Assembly: GCF_001953985.1 (NCBI RefSeq)
Contig: NZ_MBEI01000061.1
Location: forward strand, 117,037 to 181,036
Source of the DNA: Mycobacterium colombiense
GTDB taxonomy: Bacteria; Actinomycetota; Actinomycetes; Mycobacteriales; Mycobacteriaceae
Direction: 5' to 3'
Length of the DNA: 64,000 nt
Shown here: in pieces, positions 43,906 to 53,112 of the stretch
Numbering within the stretch: position 1 is the stretch's first letter
Layout of the letters: each line of letters begins with the position of its first letter
Notes under the pieces: generated by a model
Told to the model about the DNA's origin: nothing
The model's input: only the letters and a program-made list of their open reading frames with translations
Databases searched by the model: none
Translations under genes and position numbers: made by a program

Positions 43906-45855
43906 TCACGCGGACCGCTTGGCCAGCCACTCGGCCTGCATCACCAGCAGGGCCATGACCTCCAATTGCGGTGTCTGCGGGTCGAGTTCGCGGTAGCGCT
44001 GATAGACGTTGACGACGACGCGCTCGGCGTCCAACCAGGTGGCGTACTCGCCGAGGTCGATGGTGTCGGCGGCCTCGGCCCACGACAAGCCCCGGCGGTA
44101 GGCGGCCTCGGCCTGTTCGGCGACGTGCACGAGATAGCCACGCACCGCGCGGATTCCGTCCGGATCGGTGATGGGGCCGTGGCCGGGCACCACCGTCGGC
44201 GCGTCCAGCGCGATCATCGTGTCGCACGCCGCGACCCAGTTGGCGATCGGGCCGGCCCACACGATGGGCGTGCAGCCGATGAACAGCAGGTCGCCGCCGA
44301 ACAGTACCCCCGCGTCGGGCACGTGCACCACCGAGTCGGCGGCGGTGTGCGCGGGACCCAGATTCAGCATGTCGATCCGCCGCCCGCCGACCTCGACGGA
44401 CAGGTTGCGCTCGAAGGTCTGGTCGGCGTTGCGCAGCGTGATGTTGCTGAAGTCGAAGTGCCCGAAGCGTTCTCGCGTGTACGGGGTCGCCACCGGCCCG
44501 AGGTTGGCGGTTTGCGCCATGGCCAGCATCTCGGGCGCCATCCCGTGCTCGATCTCCTCGGCGGTGCCGCGCGCGGCGATGATGCGAACCGAATTGTCGA
44601 GCAGTTGGTTGCCGTGGGTGTGGTCGCCGTTGGAGTGGGTGATCAACGCGTCGGTGATGGGTGCGGACCCGGTGATGGGCCGCATCGCGGTGAGCATCTC
44701 GCGGGTCAGCGCCAGGTCGAACAGGGTGTCCACCAACAGGGACGCGCCCTCGCCGGCGATCAGCCCGGCGTTGCTCCACCCATAGCCCCCGTCCGGCAGC
44801 GTCCATGCCCACACCCGGTCGGCCACCTGATGCAGCCCGCGGGTGTAGGGCACCCGGGTCGGTGCCCGGTTGACCCGCGGCGCTGCGGGCGCAGCGTCCG
44901 GGTTGTGCCGTGCGGCCAACGCGTGTGGCGCGCTGCTCGCGCGGACGGTCTGCCGGGTCTCCCCCAAGCCCTGGACTTGCAGCGTGACGATGTCGCCGTC
45001 GTGTAGCCAACCGGGAAACGATTCCAGCGCACCGGGATTGAGGTGCTCGACCAATGTGCAGGTGGGCACCGTCCCGGAGCCGATGACATCGCCGGGGTTG
45101 AGGGTCACGCCGCGCGAGGCGTAGGAGATGACTTCGCCAAAGGTCCAGTCCATCTGGGCCGTCGACCCCGTACCGATAACGGCATCGTTGACCAGGGCGG
45201 TGACCCGCAGGTCCAGCTTGCCCGGATGAGAGGGATGGCGGTACGGCTCGAGTTCGTCGGGGGTCACCAGGTAGGGACCCAGCGTGACGCCGCTGTCCTT
45301 GCCCTTGCCCTGTCCGATACCCAATTGGCCCTCCATCTGCTGCAGATCGCGAGCGGACCAGTCGTTGAAGATGGTGTAGCCGATGATCGCCTGCTCGGCC
45401 TGTTCGACGGTGAGATCCTTTCCGCCGGTGCCGATCACCGCGGCGATCTCCAATTCGAAGTCCTGCCAAGCACTTCCGGGCGCCGTCGGCGCGTCGTCGT
45501 AGGGCCCTAAAACGGTTGCCGGACAGGCGAAGTAGAACGCGGGGATGCGGTACCAGCTGTCGGCGAGCAGCCGCCCGGCACCCAGCGCGGCTTGGCAGTT
45601 GCGCATGTGGTCGAGGAAGCACAGGGAATCCCGGATGGACGGCGGGCGCGGGATGGGCGCGAGCAGGCGTACGTCGGCGAGCGCTACCGTCCCCGTCGGG
45701 GAGCGCTGCGCCTCTTCCCCCGCCTGCCGCAGTCCGTCAGGGCCTCGCGCGATCAGGTCGAGCAGCGTCACTCCCGCCGGCAGCGCATGGATGGTGTCGC
45801 CGGAGAGGACCCCGACGCGCTCACCGTCATCACCTTGGTAGGTAACCCATTTCAC
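43906..45855 (-). CDS. Fusion of fumarylacetoacetate hydrolase-type and metallo-beta-lactamase-type domains
   Basis: 649 aa. The N-terminal FAA-hydrolase/isomerase domain (about 1-320) has ELEIAAVIGTGGKDL, GYTIFNDWSARDLQ, KGKDSGVTLGPYLV and NPGDVIGSGTVPT. The C-terminal metallo-beta-lactamase fold (about 335-649) has HSNGDHTHGN, where the usual H-x-H-x-D-H reads H-x-N-x-D-H, then GPAHTAADSVV, GGDLLF and VPGHGPI. It resembles Rv0939. An aromatic or acyl-ring degradation enzyme followed by a thioesterase or lactonase step is plausible. It starts within the ligD stop (ATGA), so it is read with ligD. Confidence 0.82.
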   Translation of the reverse strand: MKWVTYQGDDGERVGVLSGDTIHALPAGVTLLDLIARGPDGLRQAGEEAQRSPTGTVALADVRLLAPIPRPPSIRDSLCFLDHMRNCQAALGAGRLLADSWYRIPAFYFACPATVLGPYDDAPTAPGSAWQDFELEIAAVIGTGGKDLTVEQAEQAIIGYTIFNDWSARDLQQMEGQLGIGQGKGKDSGVTLGPYLVTPDELEPYRHPSHPGKLDLRVTALVNDAVIGTGSTAQMDWTFGEVISYASRGVTLNPGDVIGSGTVPTCTLVEHLNPGALESFPGWLHDGDIVTLQVQGLGETRQTVRASSAPHALAARHNPDAAPAAPRVNRAPTRVPYTRGLHQVADRVWAWTLPDGGYGWSNAGLIAGEGASLLVDTLFDLALTREMLTAMRPITGSAPITDALITHSNGDHTHGNQLLDNSVRIIAARGTAEEIEHGMAPEMLAMAQTANLGPVATPYTRERFGHFDFSNITLRNADQTFERNLSVEVGGRRIDMLNLGPAHTAADSVVHVPDAGVLFGGDLLFIGCTPIVWAGPIANWVAACDTMIALDAPTVVPGHGPITDPDGIRAVRGYLVHVAEQAEAAYRRGLSWAEAADTIDLGEYATWLDAERVVVNVYQRYRELDPQTPQLEVMALLVMQAEWLAKRSA

Positions 45856-48119
45856 TCGCGTACCACCTCACTCGCTTCCTTGTCCGGCCGTAGCCCCCGC
45901 CAACTCGATTGGCGTAGCCGGTCATCCGGGGTCCACTCGCTGTAGCGCACCTCCCCGACCAGAACCGGCTCGACGTACGTCACGCCGCGGGCTTCGCTGC
46001 GGGGCAGCGGTGGGTGGAAGGGGGATTCGTCGGTGTGCAGTGGCGCCAGCGTCTTCTTCAGGTTGGTCAGGTCGCGTTCGGTGAACCCGGTGCCGACGCG
46101 GCCAGCGAAGTGCAGGCCATCCACGGTCGGGATGCCCATCAGCAGCGAGCCGATGCCGCTGCTGCGCCCGCCTTCCCCGGCCTTCCAGCCGCCGATGACG
46201 ACTTCCTGGGTGTTCCAATGCTTGTCCTTGATCCAGGACGACGAGCGCCGGCCGGGCTGGTAGGTGGAGTCGCGCCGCTTGGCGATCACCCCTTCCCAGC
46301 CGCGCTTGCCGGAGTGCTCCAGCGCCTGCGCGCCGTCGCCGGGCAGCAACTCGGGAACAATGAGATCGCTGCCGGCGCCGAGCATTTCCAGCACCTTACG
46401 CCGGTCGGAGTACCTGGCCCGCAGCAGCGAGCGGCCGTCGAGGTACAGCACGTCGAACGCCCAGAATTCCACGCGCGAGCCCCGGCCGCGGTTCTGCATC
46501 TCATGGAAGTTGGGCACACCCGAGGAGTCCAGGACGACGGCCTCACCGTCGAGGATCACGTGGTGTTCCGCGAGATCTTCTGCAAGCGAACGCAGTTCGG
46601 GATATTCGCCGGTGACTTCGCGGCCGCGCCGGGACCGTATCCGGATGGCGCCGTGGTCGGCCTCGATCAGCAGCCGGTAGCCATCCCATTTGCCTTCGAA
46701 CGCCCACTGGCCCGCCTTCAGCGCCGTCACCGAACCATGGGTGGCCAGCATGGGGACGATGGTGTCGAAGTCGAAGACCTTCTGATCCTTCATCCGGTGC
46801 GCCAGCCACTGGTCACCGTTGGTCTGAATCAGCGCATAGCGTCCGGAAATCTTGCTGCCGTGCAGATTGACGATGACCTCCCCTTTTTCGGCGGAGTCAT
46901 TGAACTTTTCGGCCTCATAAGTTCCGGCGTCCCAGATGATCACCTTCCCGGCGCCATACTCGCCCTTGGGAATGATGCCCTCGAACCCGCCGTATTCCAG
47001 CGGATGGTCCTCGGTGTGGACCGCCAGGTGGTTCACCGAGGTCGTTTCGGGCAGGTTTTTCGGCACCGCCCAGGACACCAGCACGCCGTCCCGTTCCAGC
47101 CGGAAGTCGTAGTGCAGCCGGCGCGCGTGGTGTTCTTGGATGACAAAGCTATTGCCTTGTCCCAGAGCTGGTTTCGTAACAGGGACCGGCTCTGGGGTTT
47201 TCGACGCGTCGCGCATGCTGCGGTATTTACTCAGACGATCGGGGACCGGTGCATCCTCGTCCAGCGGTGCCAGCAGATCGCCGTCGCGGGCCACCCGGTC
47301 CAGAACTTCGTCATAACGCAGCTGGCGCAGCGACGGGTCGTCAAGTTCCTCCCAGCTGCGCGGCGCCGCAACGGTGGGGTGTTCACGTCCGCGCAGCGAG
47401 TACGGCGCGATGGTCGTCTTGGCGCCGTTGTTCTGACTCCAGTCCAGAAAGATCTTTCCGGCCCGCAGGCTCTTGGTCATGGTCGACGTCACCAGTGTGG
47501 GCATCGCCTTTTCCAGTTGTTGCGCAACGCGTTTGGCCAACACCGTCGCGCCCTTACTGCTCACCGGCTCCTGCAGCGGCGTGTAAAGGTGCAGGCCCTT
47601 GCTGCCGCTGGTGAGCGGGTAGGTGGTCAGCCCGATTGCGGTGATCAGTTCGCGCACGGCGCGCGCCACCTCGGCCAGTTGGGCCATCGTGACGCCTTCA
47701 CCCGGGTCGAGGTCGAACACGAGACGGGTCGCCGGCCCGGGTTTCAGTTCCTCGGCCCGGCTACGGGTCCACTCCGCGACGAAGCGCCACTGCGGTACGT
47801 GGACCTCCAGCGCGGCCTGTTGGGCGATCCAGGCCAGCCCGTCGACGCTGTCGATGATCGGATATGTCGTCGTTCCGGATCGATGCGTCACGCTGGCGCG
47901 CGGCAACCAGTCGGGGGCCGACGAGGCCAGTTGCTTCTCGAAAAACGAATCCTGCTCGACGCCGTTGGGCCAGCGCTTGCGCGTGGCCGCCCGCCCGGCG
48001 ATGTGCGGGATCATCACCTCGGCGATGCGCGTGTAGTAGTCGAAGATGTCGCTCTTGGTGGTGCCGGTGGCGGGGTACAGCACCTTCTCGGCATTGGTCA
48101 GTTTCAGCCGCGGTGCCAT
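45852..48119 (-). CDS. ligD: LigD multifunctional ATP-dependent DNA ligase/polymerase
   Basis: 755 aa, order POL-PE-LIG. The N-terminal primase-polymerase domain (1-290) has the catalytic DLDPGEG and SGSKGLHLY; the phosphoesterase (about 325-460) has the RRLHYDFRLERDG signature; the ligase (about 475-755) has EGKWDGYR (adenylated Lys), DGEAVVL, EGVIAKR and SSWIKDKH. It fills, trims and seals double-strand breaks with Ku. In H37Rv ku lies directly next to ligD, divergently; here four polyol genes separate them. Confidence 0.97.
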   Translation of the reverse strand: MAPRLKLTNAEKVLYPATGTTKSDIFDYYTRIAEVMIPHIAGRAATRKRWPNGVEQDSFFEKQLASSAPDWLPRASVTHRSGTTTYPIIDSVDGLAWIAQQAALEVHVPQWRFVAEWTRSRAEELKPGPATRLVFDLDPGEGVTMAQLAEVARAVRELITAIGLTTYPLTSGSKGLHLYTPLQEPVSSKGATVLAKRVAQQLEKAMPTLVTSTMTKSLRAGKIFLDWSQNNGAKTTIAPYSLRGREHPTVAAPRSWEELDDPSLRQLRYDEVLDRVARDGDLLAPLDEDAPVPDRLSKYRSMRDASKTPEPVPVTKPALGQGNSFVIQEHHARRLHYDFRLERDGVLVSWAVPKNLPETTSVNHLAVHTEDHPLEYGGFEGIIPKGEYGAGKVIIWDAGTYEAEKFNDSAEKGEVIVNLHGSKISGRYALIQTNGDQWLAHRMKDQKVFDFDTIVPMLATHGSVTALKAGQWAFEGKWDGYRLLIEADHGAIRIRSRRGREVTGEYPELRSLAEDLAEHHVILDGEAVVLDSSGVPNFHEMQNRGRGSRVEFWAFDVLYLDGRSLLRARYSDRRKVLEMLGAGSDLIVPELLPGDGAQALEHSGKRGWEGVIAKRRDSTYQPGRRSSSWIKDKHWNTQEVVIGGWKAGEGGRSSGIGSLLMGIPTVDGLHFAGRVGTGFTERDLTNLKKTLAPLHTDESPFHPPLPRSEARGVTYVEPVLVGEVRYSEWTPDDRLRQSSWRGLRPDKEASEVVRE

Positions 48120-48186
48120 GTTGTCAAACTACGCGTTTCGCGCGTGTTAACCGCTTTGACCACCGTTAATCGTCCAAACCCCAACT

Positions 48187-48192
48187 TATTTT
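48187..48192 (+). promoter_or_regulatory. Candidate -10 element of the polyol operon
   Basis: TATTTT in an AT-rich segment of the 128-bp spacer between ligD and the first dehydrogenase gene; TTGACC (48156-48161) lies too far upstream (25 bp) for a standard -35. The spacer also holds ACGCG-N5-CGCGT (48131-48145). Confidence 0.3.
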
Positions 48193-48247
48193 GTGACATG
48201 ACCCACGAAAGTGTTGATTGGCGACTGAGCCCGGGCACAGACACTGA

Positions 48248-49774
48248 ATGTTTGACGTAATCCCCTCCCCGTGGCGTCGAAACAGCGGCGTCCCACTCAG
48301 CGACGCGACCCTACGACTGCATTCCCGGAGAATCGACGTTCCAACCTACGACCGGTCATCTCTTGGCCGCGGAGTCGTCCACATCGGTGCGGGCAACTTC
48401 CACCGGGCCCACCAGGCCGTCTACTTCGACGATCTCGCCCGTGCGGGCATCTCAGACCGTTGGGGGGTTACCGGCGTCAGCCTGCACTCCCCGGACGTCA
48501 AGGACTTGCTGTCGGCACAAGACGGGCTGTACACCGTGGTACAGCAAGGACACGATCGCCAAATCGCCCGCGTCGTCGGCTCCATCGGCTCCGTGCACTA
48601 CGCCCCGAACGATGGGGCGGCCGTGCGCGCCGCCCTCGCAGATCCTGAAACCCGCATCGTCAGCCTGACCATCACCGGCAACGGATACTTCCTGAATCCC
48701 GTCACCGACGAGTTCGACGCCGACGACCCCGACGTGCGCGCCGACCTCGTCGCTTCCGGCACCTATGCCACCGCGTGGGGGTACCTGGCCGAAGCCCTGG
48801 ACCGGCGTCGCCACGCCGGCATCGCGCCGTTCACCGTGCTCTGCTGCGACAACATCCCCGGCGACAGCCAGCCGGCGAGGACCGCGCTGGTGTCGTTCGC
48901 CGCTCTGAAGGATCCCGGGCTTGCCCGCTGGATCGACACGCACGTCGCGTTCCCATCGACCATGGTCGATCGCATCACCCCGCAAACCTCGAAGTCGGAG
49001 CGCAAATTCGTCGAGGAGACGTTCGGCGTCGCCGACAAATGGCCCGTCGTGACCGAGCCGTATTGCCAGTGGGTGATCGAGGATTCCTTCAGCAACGGGC
49101 GGCCGCCGCTGCACGAGGTCGGTGCCGAGTTCGTTGCCGACGTCAGCGACCACAAGCTGATCAAGACCCGGCTCCTCAACGGAACCCATATCGCGCTCGC
49201 GTGCCTGGCCATCCTGGCCGGTTACCAGCGCACCGACGAAGCGATGCGCGACGGCATCATCTTCGATTTCGTCGAGAAGCTGCTGCGCGACGAGATTCAG
49301 CCGCTCCTGCCCCCGGTCCCCGGGATGAACACACCCGAGTACCGGCGCACCTTGCTCGATCGGCTCGGCAATCCCCGAATGAGCGACCAGCTGTCTCGGC
49401 TGGCCCGCCGGGGGACCAGCAAGATCGCGACGTTCGTGCTGCCCTCCCTGCAGGAGGCAATCGCGCAGGGCAGGCCGCACACCCTGTTGATGTTGGCGGT
49501 CGCCGGATGGGCCCGTTACATGCGCGGCCACGACCTCCAGGGGCGAAGGCTCCGCCTCGAAGACTCGCAGGCGATACCGGTGGCTAGGTTGGCCAATATG
49601 GCAAGCAGCAATCCCGATCCGCTGCTGGGGCACGAAATGTTCGCCGAGGTGCGCGCGGTCCCCGGTTTTGCGGAGCGCCTGGGCGACATGATCGCCGACA
49701 TCGACGCGCGCGGTGTGTTGCCCACGCTGCGCGACGCGTTGCGCCACGAGCAGTGGGAGTTGGTGGCACGATGA
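48248..49774 (+). CDS. Mannitol dehydrogenase family NAD(P)-polyol dehydrogenase 1
   Basis: 508 aa. N-terminal Rossmann domain with GVVHIGAGNFHRAHQAVYFDDL (42-63) and CCDNIPGD (199-206); the C-terminal domain has the K-x4-N-x2-H active site K306, N311, H314 (IKTRLLNGTH). This is the long-chain mannitol 2-dehydrogenase / fructuronate reductase family, oxidising mannitol, arabinitol or altronate-type substrates to ketoses. First gene of a four-gene operon inserted between ligD and ku. ATG 48248 lacks a good ribosome site. Confidence 0.88.
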   Translation: MFDVIPSPWRRNSGVPLSDATLRLHSRRIDVPTYDRSSLGRGVVHIGAGNFHRAHQAVYFDDLARAGISDRWGVTGVSLHSPDVKDLLSAQDGLYTVVQQGHDRQIARVVGSIGSVHYAPNDGAAVRAALADPETRIVSLTITGNGYFLNPVTDEFDADDPDVRADLVASGTYATAWGYLAEALDRRRHAGIAPFTVLCCDNIPGDSQPARTALVSFAALKDPGLARWIDTHVAFPSTMVDRITPQTSKSERKFVEETFGVADKWPVVTEPYCQWVIEDSFSNGRPPLHEVGAEFVADVSDHKLIKTRLLNGTHIALACLAILAGYQRTDEAMRDGIIFDFVEKLLRDEIQPLLPPVPGMNTPEYRRTLLDRLGNPRMSDQLSRLARRGTSKIATFVLPSLQEAIAQGRPHTLLMLAVAGWARYMRGHDLQGRRLRLEDSQAIPVARLANMASSNPDPLLGHEMFAEVRAVPGFAERLGDMIADIDARGVLPTLRDALRHEQWELVAR

Positions 49775-50628
49775 CCGCGGGCCTGACCTTCGTGCGCGAA
49801 TTCGATCCGGCGCCGATCACCACGTTGCTCTGCGACGCCGATGACAACCTGTTCGGGTCGGAGAGGCCGGCGTTCGACGCCTCGTGCGAGGTGACGAATC
49901 GTTTCCTGGCCAGGTTCGGTGTGACCGCCCCGCTCAGCTCCGAGGAGTTGCGTAAGCGCGCGGTCGGGAAGAACTTCCGTACCACGGCTCTCGACCTGGC
50001 GGTGCAGTGCGAGGTGCCGCTCGATAAGACGTTGGCCCAGGGCCGCCCCGCCGCGGTGATCGCGTCAGCCGGCGATGTGGCGAGCGGCAACGCGTTGTGC
50101 GCCGACGAACTCGAGCAGTGGGTGCGCGACGAGCGTGAACGGGTAACCGCTCACCTGGCCGTCACCCTGACCCCGGATCCGCAGGTGCTCGAACCGTTGC
50201 GCGACCTCGCGGCGCGCTACGCCCTCGCGGCCGTGAGCTCCAGCGCCACCAAGCGTCTGCTTGCCTGCTTCGCCGCCACCGGCCTCGACTCGCTGATCTC
50301 GGAGCGGGTGACCTTCAGCGCGGAGGATTCTCTTCCGGTGCCGACGAGCAAGCCCGATCCTGCGGTATATCTGCATTGCGGCCAGGTACTGGGCGTCGCA
50401 CCCGAACAGGGGCTGGCTATTGAAGATTCGGTGGCCGGCGTGAAGTCGGCGGTTGCGGCCGGTTATGCCACCGTCGGCAACCTGATGTTCGTGTTGCCCG
50501 ACGAACGGGAATCCCGCCGTGCAGAGTTGATCGATGCCGGCGCAGTCGCGATAACCGATTCGTGGCGTGCTCTTGCTGATGCCCTGTTGTCGTCGGCCGT
50601 GCCGGCCGGACGGTCCCCGCTCACATAG
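49771..50628 (+). CDS. HAD-family sugar phosphatase-like hydrolase
   Basis: 285 aa, ATGA-coupled to the preceding dehydrogenase. HAD motif I is LLCDADDN (D22, D24), motif II AVSSSATKRL (Ser 157 region), motif III K194 (TSKPDP) and motif IV E218-D219-S220 followed by VAGVKSAVAAGY, typical of beta-phosphoglucomutase/sugar-phosphatase members. In this operon it may dephosphorylate a polyol phosphate such as mannitol-1-phosphate, by inference from the neighbours. Confidence 0.82.
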   Translation: MTAGLTFVREFDPAPITTLLCDADDNLFGSERPAFDASCEVTNRFLARFGVTAPLSSEELRKRAVGKNFRTTALDLAVQCEVPLDKTLAQGRPAAVIASAGDVASGNALCADELEQWVRDERERVTAHLAVTLTPDPQVLEPLRDLAARYALAAVSSSATKRLLACFAATGLDSLISERVTFSAEDSLPVPTSKPDPAVYLHCGQVLGVAPEQGLAIEDSVAGVKSAVAAGYATVGNLMFVLPDERESRRAELIDAGAVAITDSWRALADALLSSAVPAGRSPLT

Positions 50629-50684
50629 GACGTCGACCTCGCCGTAGCGATCCGGGCTGCGACCCGGGGAGGAGGTGGCCAACG

Positions 50685-52112
50685 ATGGCCAGCGCGACCA
50701 ATCTGAACAGTGCGATCGATCTGAACAATGCGTCGCTCTCCGAGCTGCCGATCGACGCGCCGAAGTACGACCGCGGCACTGTCAACGTCGGGATAGCGCA
50801 CATCGGCGCCGGTCACTTCCACCGGGCGCATCAGGCCGCGTACATCAATCTGCTGCTGCAGCAAGGGTTGGCGCACGAGTGGGGCATTTGCGGGGTGGGT
50901 GTGATGCCCGCCGACTGGACCATGCGCGACGTCCTCAATGGCCAGGACGGGCTGTACACGTTGATCCTGGAAAACCCCAACGGTAGCCGGGATGCCCAGG
51001 TGATCGGCTCGATCATCGACTACCGCTACGCCCCGGACGATCCGGATTCGGCATTGGAGGTGCTGGCCGCCCCGTCCACCCGGATCATTTCACTGACCAT
51101 CACCGAAGGTGGGTACCGCGACCCCGATGGGCCGGCGTTCGCGTTGATCACCGAGGCGCTCGCCCGCCGGCGCCAACGCGGGATCGCCGCGCCGACGATC
51201 GTCTCCTGCGACAACATCGAGAACAATGGTGAGGTCGCCAGGCGCACCGTGCTCGCGAGCGCCGAACACGTGGATCCCGAGTTGGCCGAGTGGGTGGCGG
51301 AGCATGCCCGGTTCCCGAGTTCGATGGTCGACCGGATCACCCCGGCAACGACTTTGGAGATGGCCGCGGAAGTGCGACGCGACTTCGGCGTCAACGACCG
51401 GTGGCCGGTGGTGGCCGAGCCGTTCACCGCCTGGGTGATCGAGGACGACTTCGCCGACGGCCGGCCGCCGCTGGAGCAAGCGGGCGTGCTGCTGGTCGAC
51501 GATGTGCGCCCGTACGAGCTGATGAAGCTGCGACTGCTCAACGCGGGACACCAGTGCCTGGCCTACTTCGCTCACCTCTGCGGCTTCAAGTTCGTCCACG
51601 AGGCCGCAAGCGATCCGTTGTTCGCCGAATTCCTGCTTGCCTACTTCGAATCCGAGGCCATTCCGACGCTCCCGCAGGTGCCGGGAATCGACCTGCATGA
51701 GTACGGCCGCACGCTGGTCGAGCGATTTGCCAACCCGGCCGTGCGCGACACCGTCGCGCGGCTGTGCGCCTACTCGTCGGATCGCATCCCGAAATGGCTG
51801 TATCCCGTCATTTGCGACAACCTGGCCCACGGTGGGCCGGTCCGGCTGGCGGCAGCGGTGGTGGCGAGCTGGGCCCGATACGCCGAGGGTGTCGACGAGT
51901 GGGGCAACCCGTACGAGGTGTTGGACCAGCTGGCGGACTCGCTCGTCCCGATCGCCAGGTCGCAGCACGAGAATCCCACCGTGTTCATCGAGATCACCGC
52001 GGTGTTCTGCGATCTGGCCCATCAGCCACGCTTCGTCGAGGCGTACCTCTGGGCGCTGGATTCCTTGCACAGCAAGGGAGCTCGCGCGACGCTGGATGCC
52101 TTGGTGCGATGA
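50685..52112 (+). CDS. Mannitol dehydrogenase family NAD(P)-polyol dehydrogenase 2
   Basis: 475 aa with GGAGGAGG 9 bp before ATG. Paralog of the first dehydrogenase of the operon: NVGIAHIGAGHFHRAHQAAY (34-53), SCDNIENNGE (174-183) and active site K281, N286, H289 (MKLRLLNAGH). Both copies keep the full catalytic triad, so two different polyols, or the two ends of one pathway, may be used. The two proteins diverge clearly in their N-terminal 30 residues and in several loops, so the duplication is old. Confidence 0.88.
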   Translation: MASATNLNSAIDLNNASLSELPIDAPKYDRGTVNVGIAHIGAGHFHRAHQAAYINLLLQQGLAHEWGICGVGVMPADWTMRDVLNGQDGLYTLILENPNGSRDAQVIGSIIDYRYAPDDPDSALEVLAAPSTRIISLTITEGGYRDPDGPAFALITEALARRRQRGIAAPTIVSCDNIENNGEVARRTVLASAEHVDPELAEWVAEHARFPSSMVDRITPATTLEMAAEVRRDFGVNDRWPVVAEPFTAWVIEDDFADGRPPLEQAGVLLVDDVRPYELMKLRLLNAGHQCLAYFAHLCGFKFVHEAASDPLFAEFLLAYFESEAIPTLPQVPGIDLHEYGRTLVERFANPAVRDTVARLCAYSSDRIPKWLYPVICDNLAHGGPVRLAAAVVASWARYAEGVDEWGNPYEVLDQLADSLVPIARSQHENPTVFIEITAVFCDLAHQPRFVEAYLWALDSLHSKGARATLDALVR

Positions 52113-53017
52113 CTCGCGGGCTGGTGATCGGCGAGTCGCTGATCGATATCGTCGGCAGCGATGAGCATGTCGGCGGCAGTCCGCTCAACGTCGCCGTCGG
52201 ACTCGGCCGGCTGGGCCGCCAGGTCGACTTCCTGACCTCGATCGCCGACGACGCGTGTGGGCGGCGCATCGCCGAATACGTCGAAGCCGCAGGGGTGCAA
52301 CTGGTTTCGGAAAGCCGCACCGCGCAGCGCACGCCGACCGCGCGGTCAACCATCGCGCAAGACGGGTCGGCCGAATACGTGTTCGATCTGGACTGGCGGC
52401 TCTCCGGAACGCCGCCCGTCGCCCCGCCGCTTTTCGTCCACACCGGATCGATTGCCGCCGTGCAGGATCCGGGCTGTCTGGCGGTCGCGGCGCTGATCGA
52501 CACGTATCGAGTCTCGGCCACCGTCACCTTCGATCCCAACGTTCGGCCGTCGCTGATCGCCGACCGGGACCTGGCCGTCGAACGCATCGAGCACCTCATC
52601 GAGCGCAGCGACATCGTGAAGGTCAGCGAGGAAGACCTGCGCTGGATCGACCCCGATCACCCGCCCGAGCAGATCGCGCAAACGTGGCTGCGGCTGGGTC
52701 CGGCCATCGTGGCGGTGACGATGGCCGACCGGGGCGCGGTGGCCTTCTGCGCGGCGGGCGCCGCCCGGGTGCCGACGCGCGCGGTGCACGTGGTCGACAC
52801 CGTCGGCGCCGGTGACTCGTTCATGGCCGGTCTGCTGGACGCGCTGTGGGAATCGGGATCGCTGGGAGGCGACAATCGCGCCGAGTTGCGCGGCATCGAC
52901 GTTGACACGCTGACGGCGGCGCTGGAGGAGGCGAGCCTGTCGGCGGCGCTGACCGTCGCGCGCGCCGGAGCTGACCTGCCGGATCGGGCCGCGCTGGACG
53001 CGGCTTCGCGTCAGTAG
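52109..53017 (+). CDS. PfkB-family carbohydrate kinase (fructokinase-like)
   Basis: 302 aa, ATGA-coupled. N-terminal GESLIDIVGSDEHVGGSPLNVAVGLGRLG and C-terminal ATP site DTVGAGDSFMAGLL with catalytic Asp 236; VTFDPNVRPSL in between is typical of fructokinases. It would phosphorylate the ketose made by the dehydrogenases, fructose from mannitol being the simplest case. Last gene of the island; a 95-bp spacer then leads to ku. Confidence 0.88.
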   Translation: MTRGLVIGESLIDIVGSDEHVGGSPLNVAVGLGRLGRQVDFLTSIADDACGRRIAEYVEAAGVQLVSESRTAQRTPTARSTIAQDGSAEYVFDLDWRLSGTPPVAPPLFVHTGSIAAVQDPGCLAVAALIDTYRVSATVTFDPNVRPSLIADRDLAVERIEHLIERSDIVKVSEEDLRWIDPDHPPEQIAQTWLRLGPAIVAVTMADRGAVAFCAAGAARVPTRAVHVVDTVGAGDSFMAGLLDALWESGSLGGDNRAELRGIDVDTLTAALEEASLSAALTVARAGADLPDRAALDAASRQ

Positions 53018-53099
53018 GCGCATGCCCCGATAATCCGCAGTCGGGCGGACCATCCCAGGTCGTAGCCCTGCCGTGCTGTTTTGCCACCGGCCCTACGGG

Positions 53100-53105
53100 C
53101 ATACT
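53100..53105 (+). promoter_or_regulatory. ku: Candidate -10 of a leaderless ku promoter
   Basis: CATACT is followed by 7 bp and then the ku ATG at 53113, the spacing expected when transcription begins at the start codon. No Shine-Dalgarno sequence precedes ATG. Confidence 0.4.
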
Positions 53106-53112
53106 GACTTGC

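Noticed and set aside
46014..48260. 748-aa frame antisense to ligD
   Set aside because: High-GC codon usage opens the antisense frame; composition is Gln/Arg/Val/His-rich with no domain, and ligD fully explains the region.
48196..48260. 20-codon ATG frame before the first polyol dehydrogenase
   Set aside because: No ribosome site, overlaps the gene start out of frame, and the likely transcription start is at or after it.
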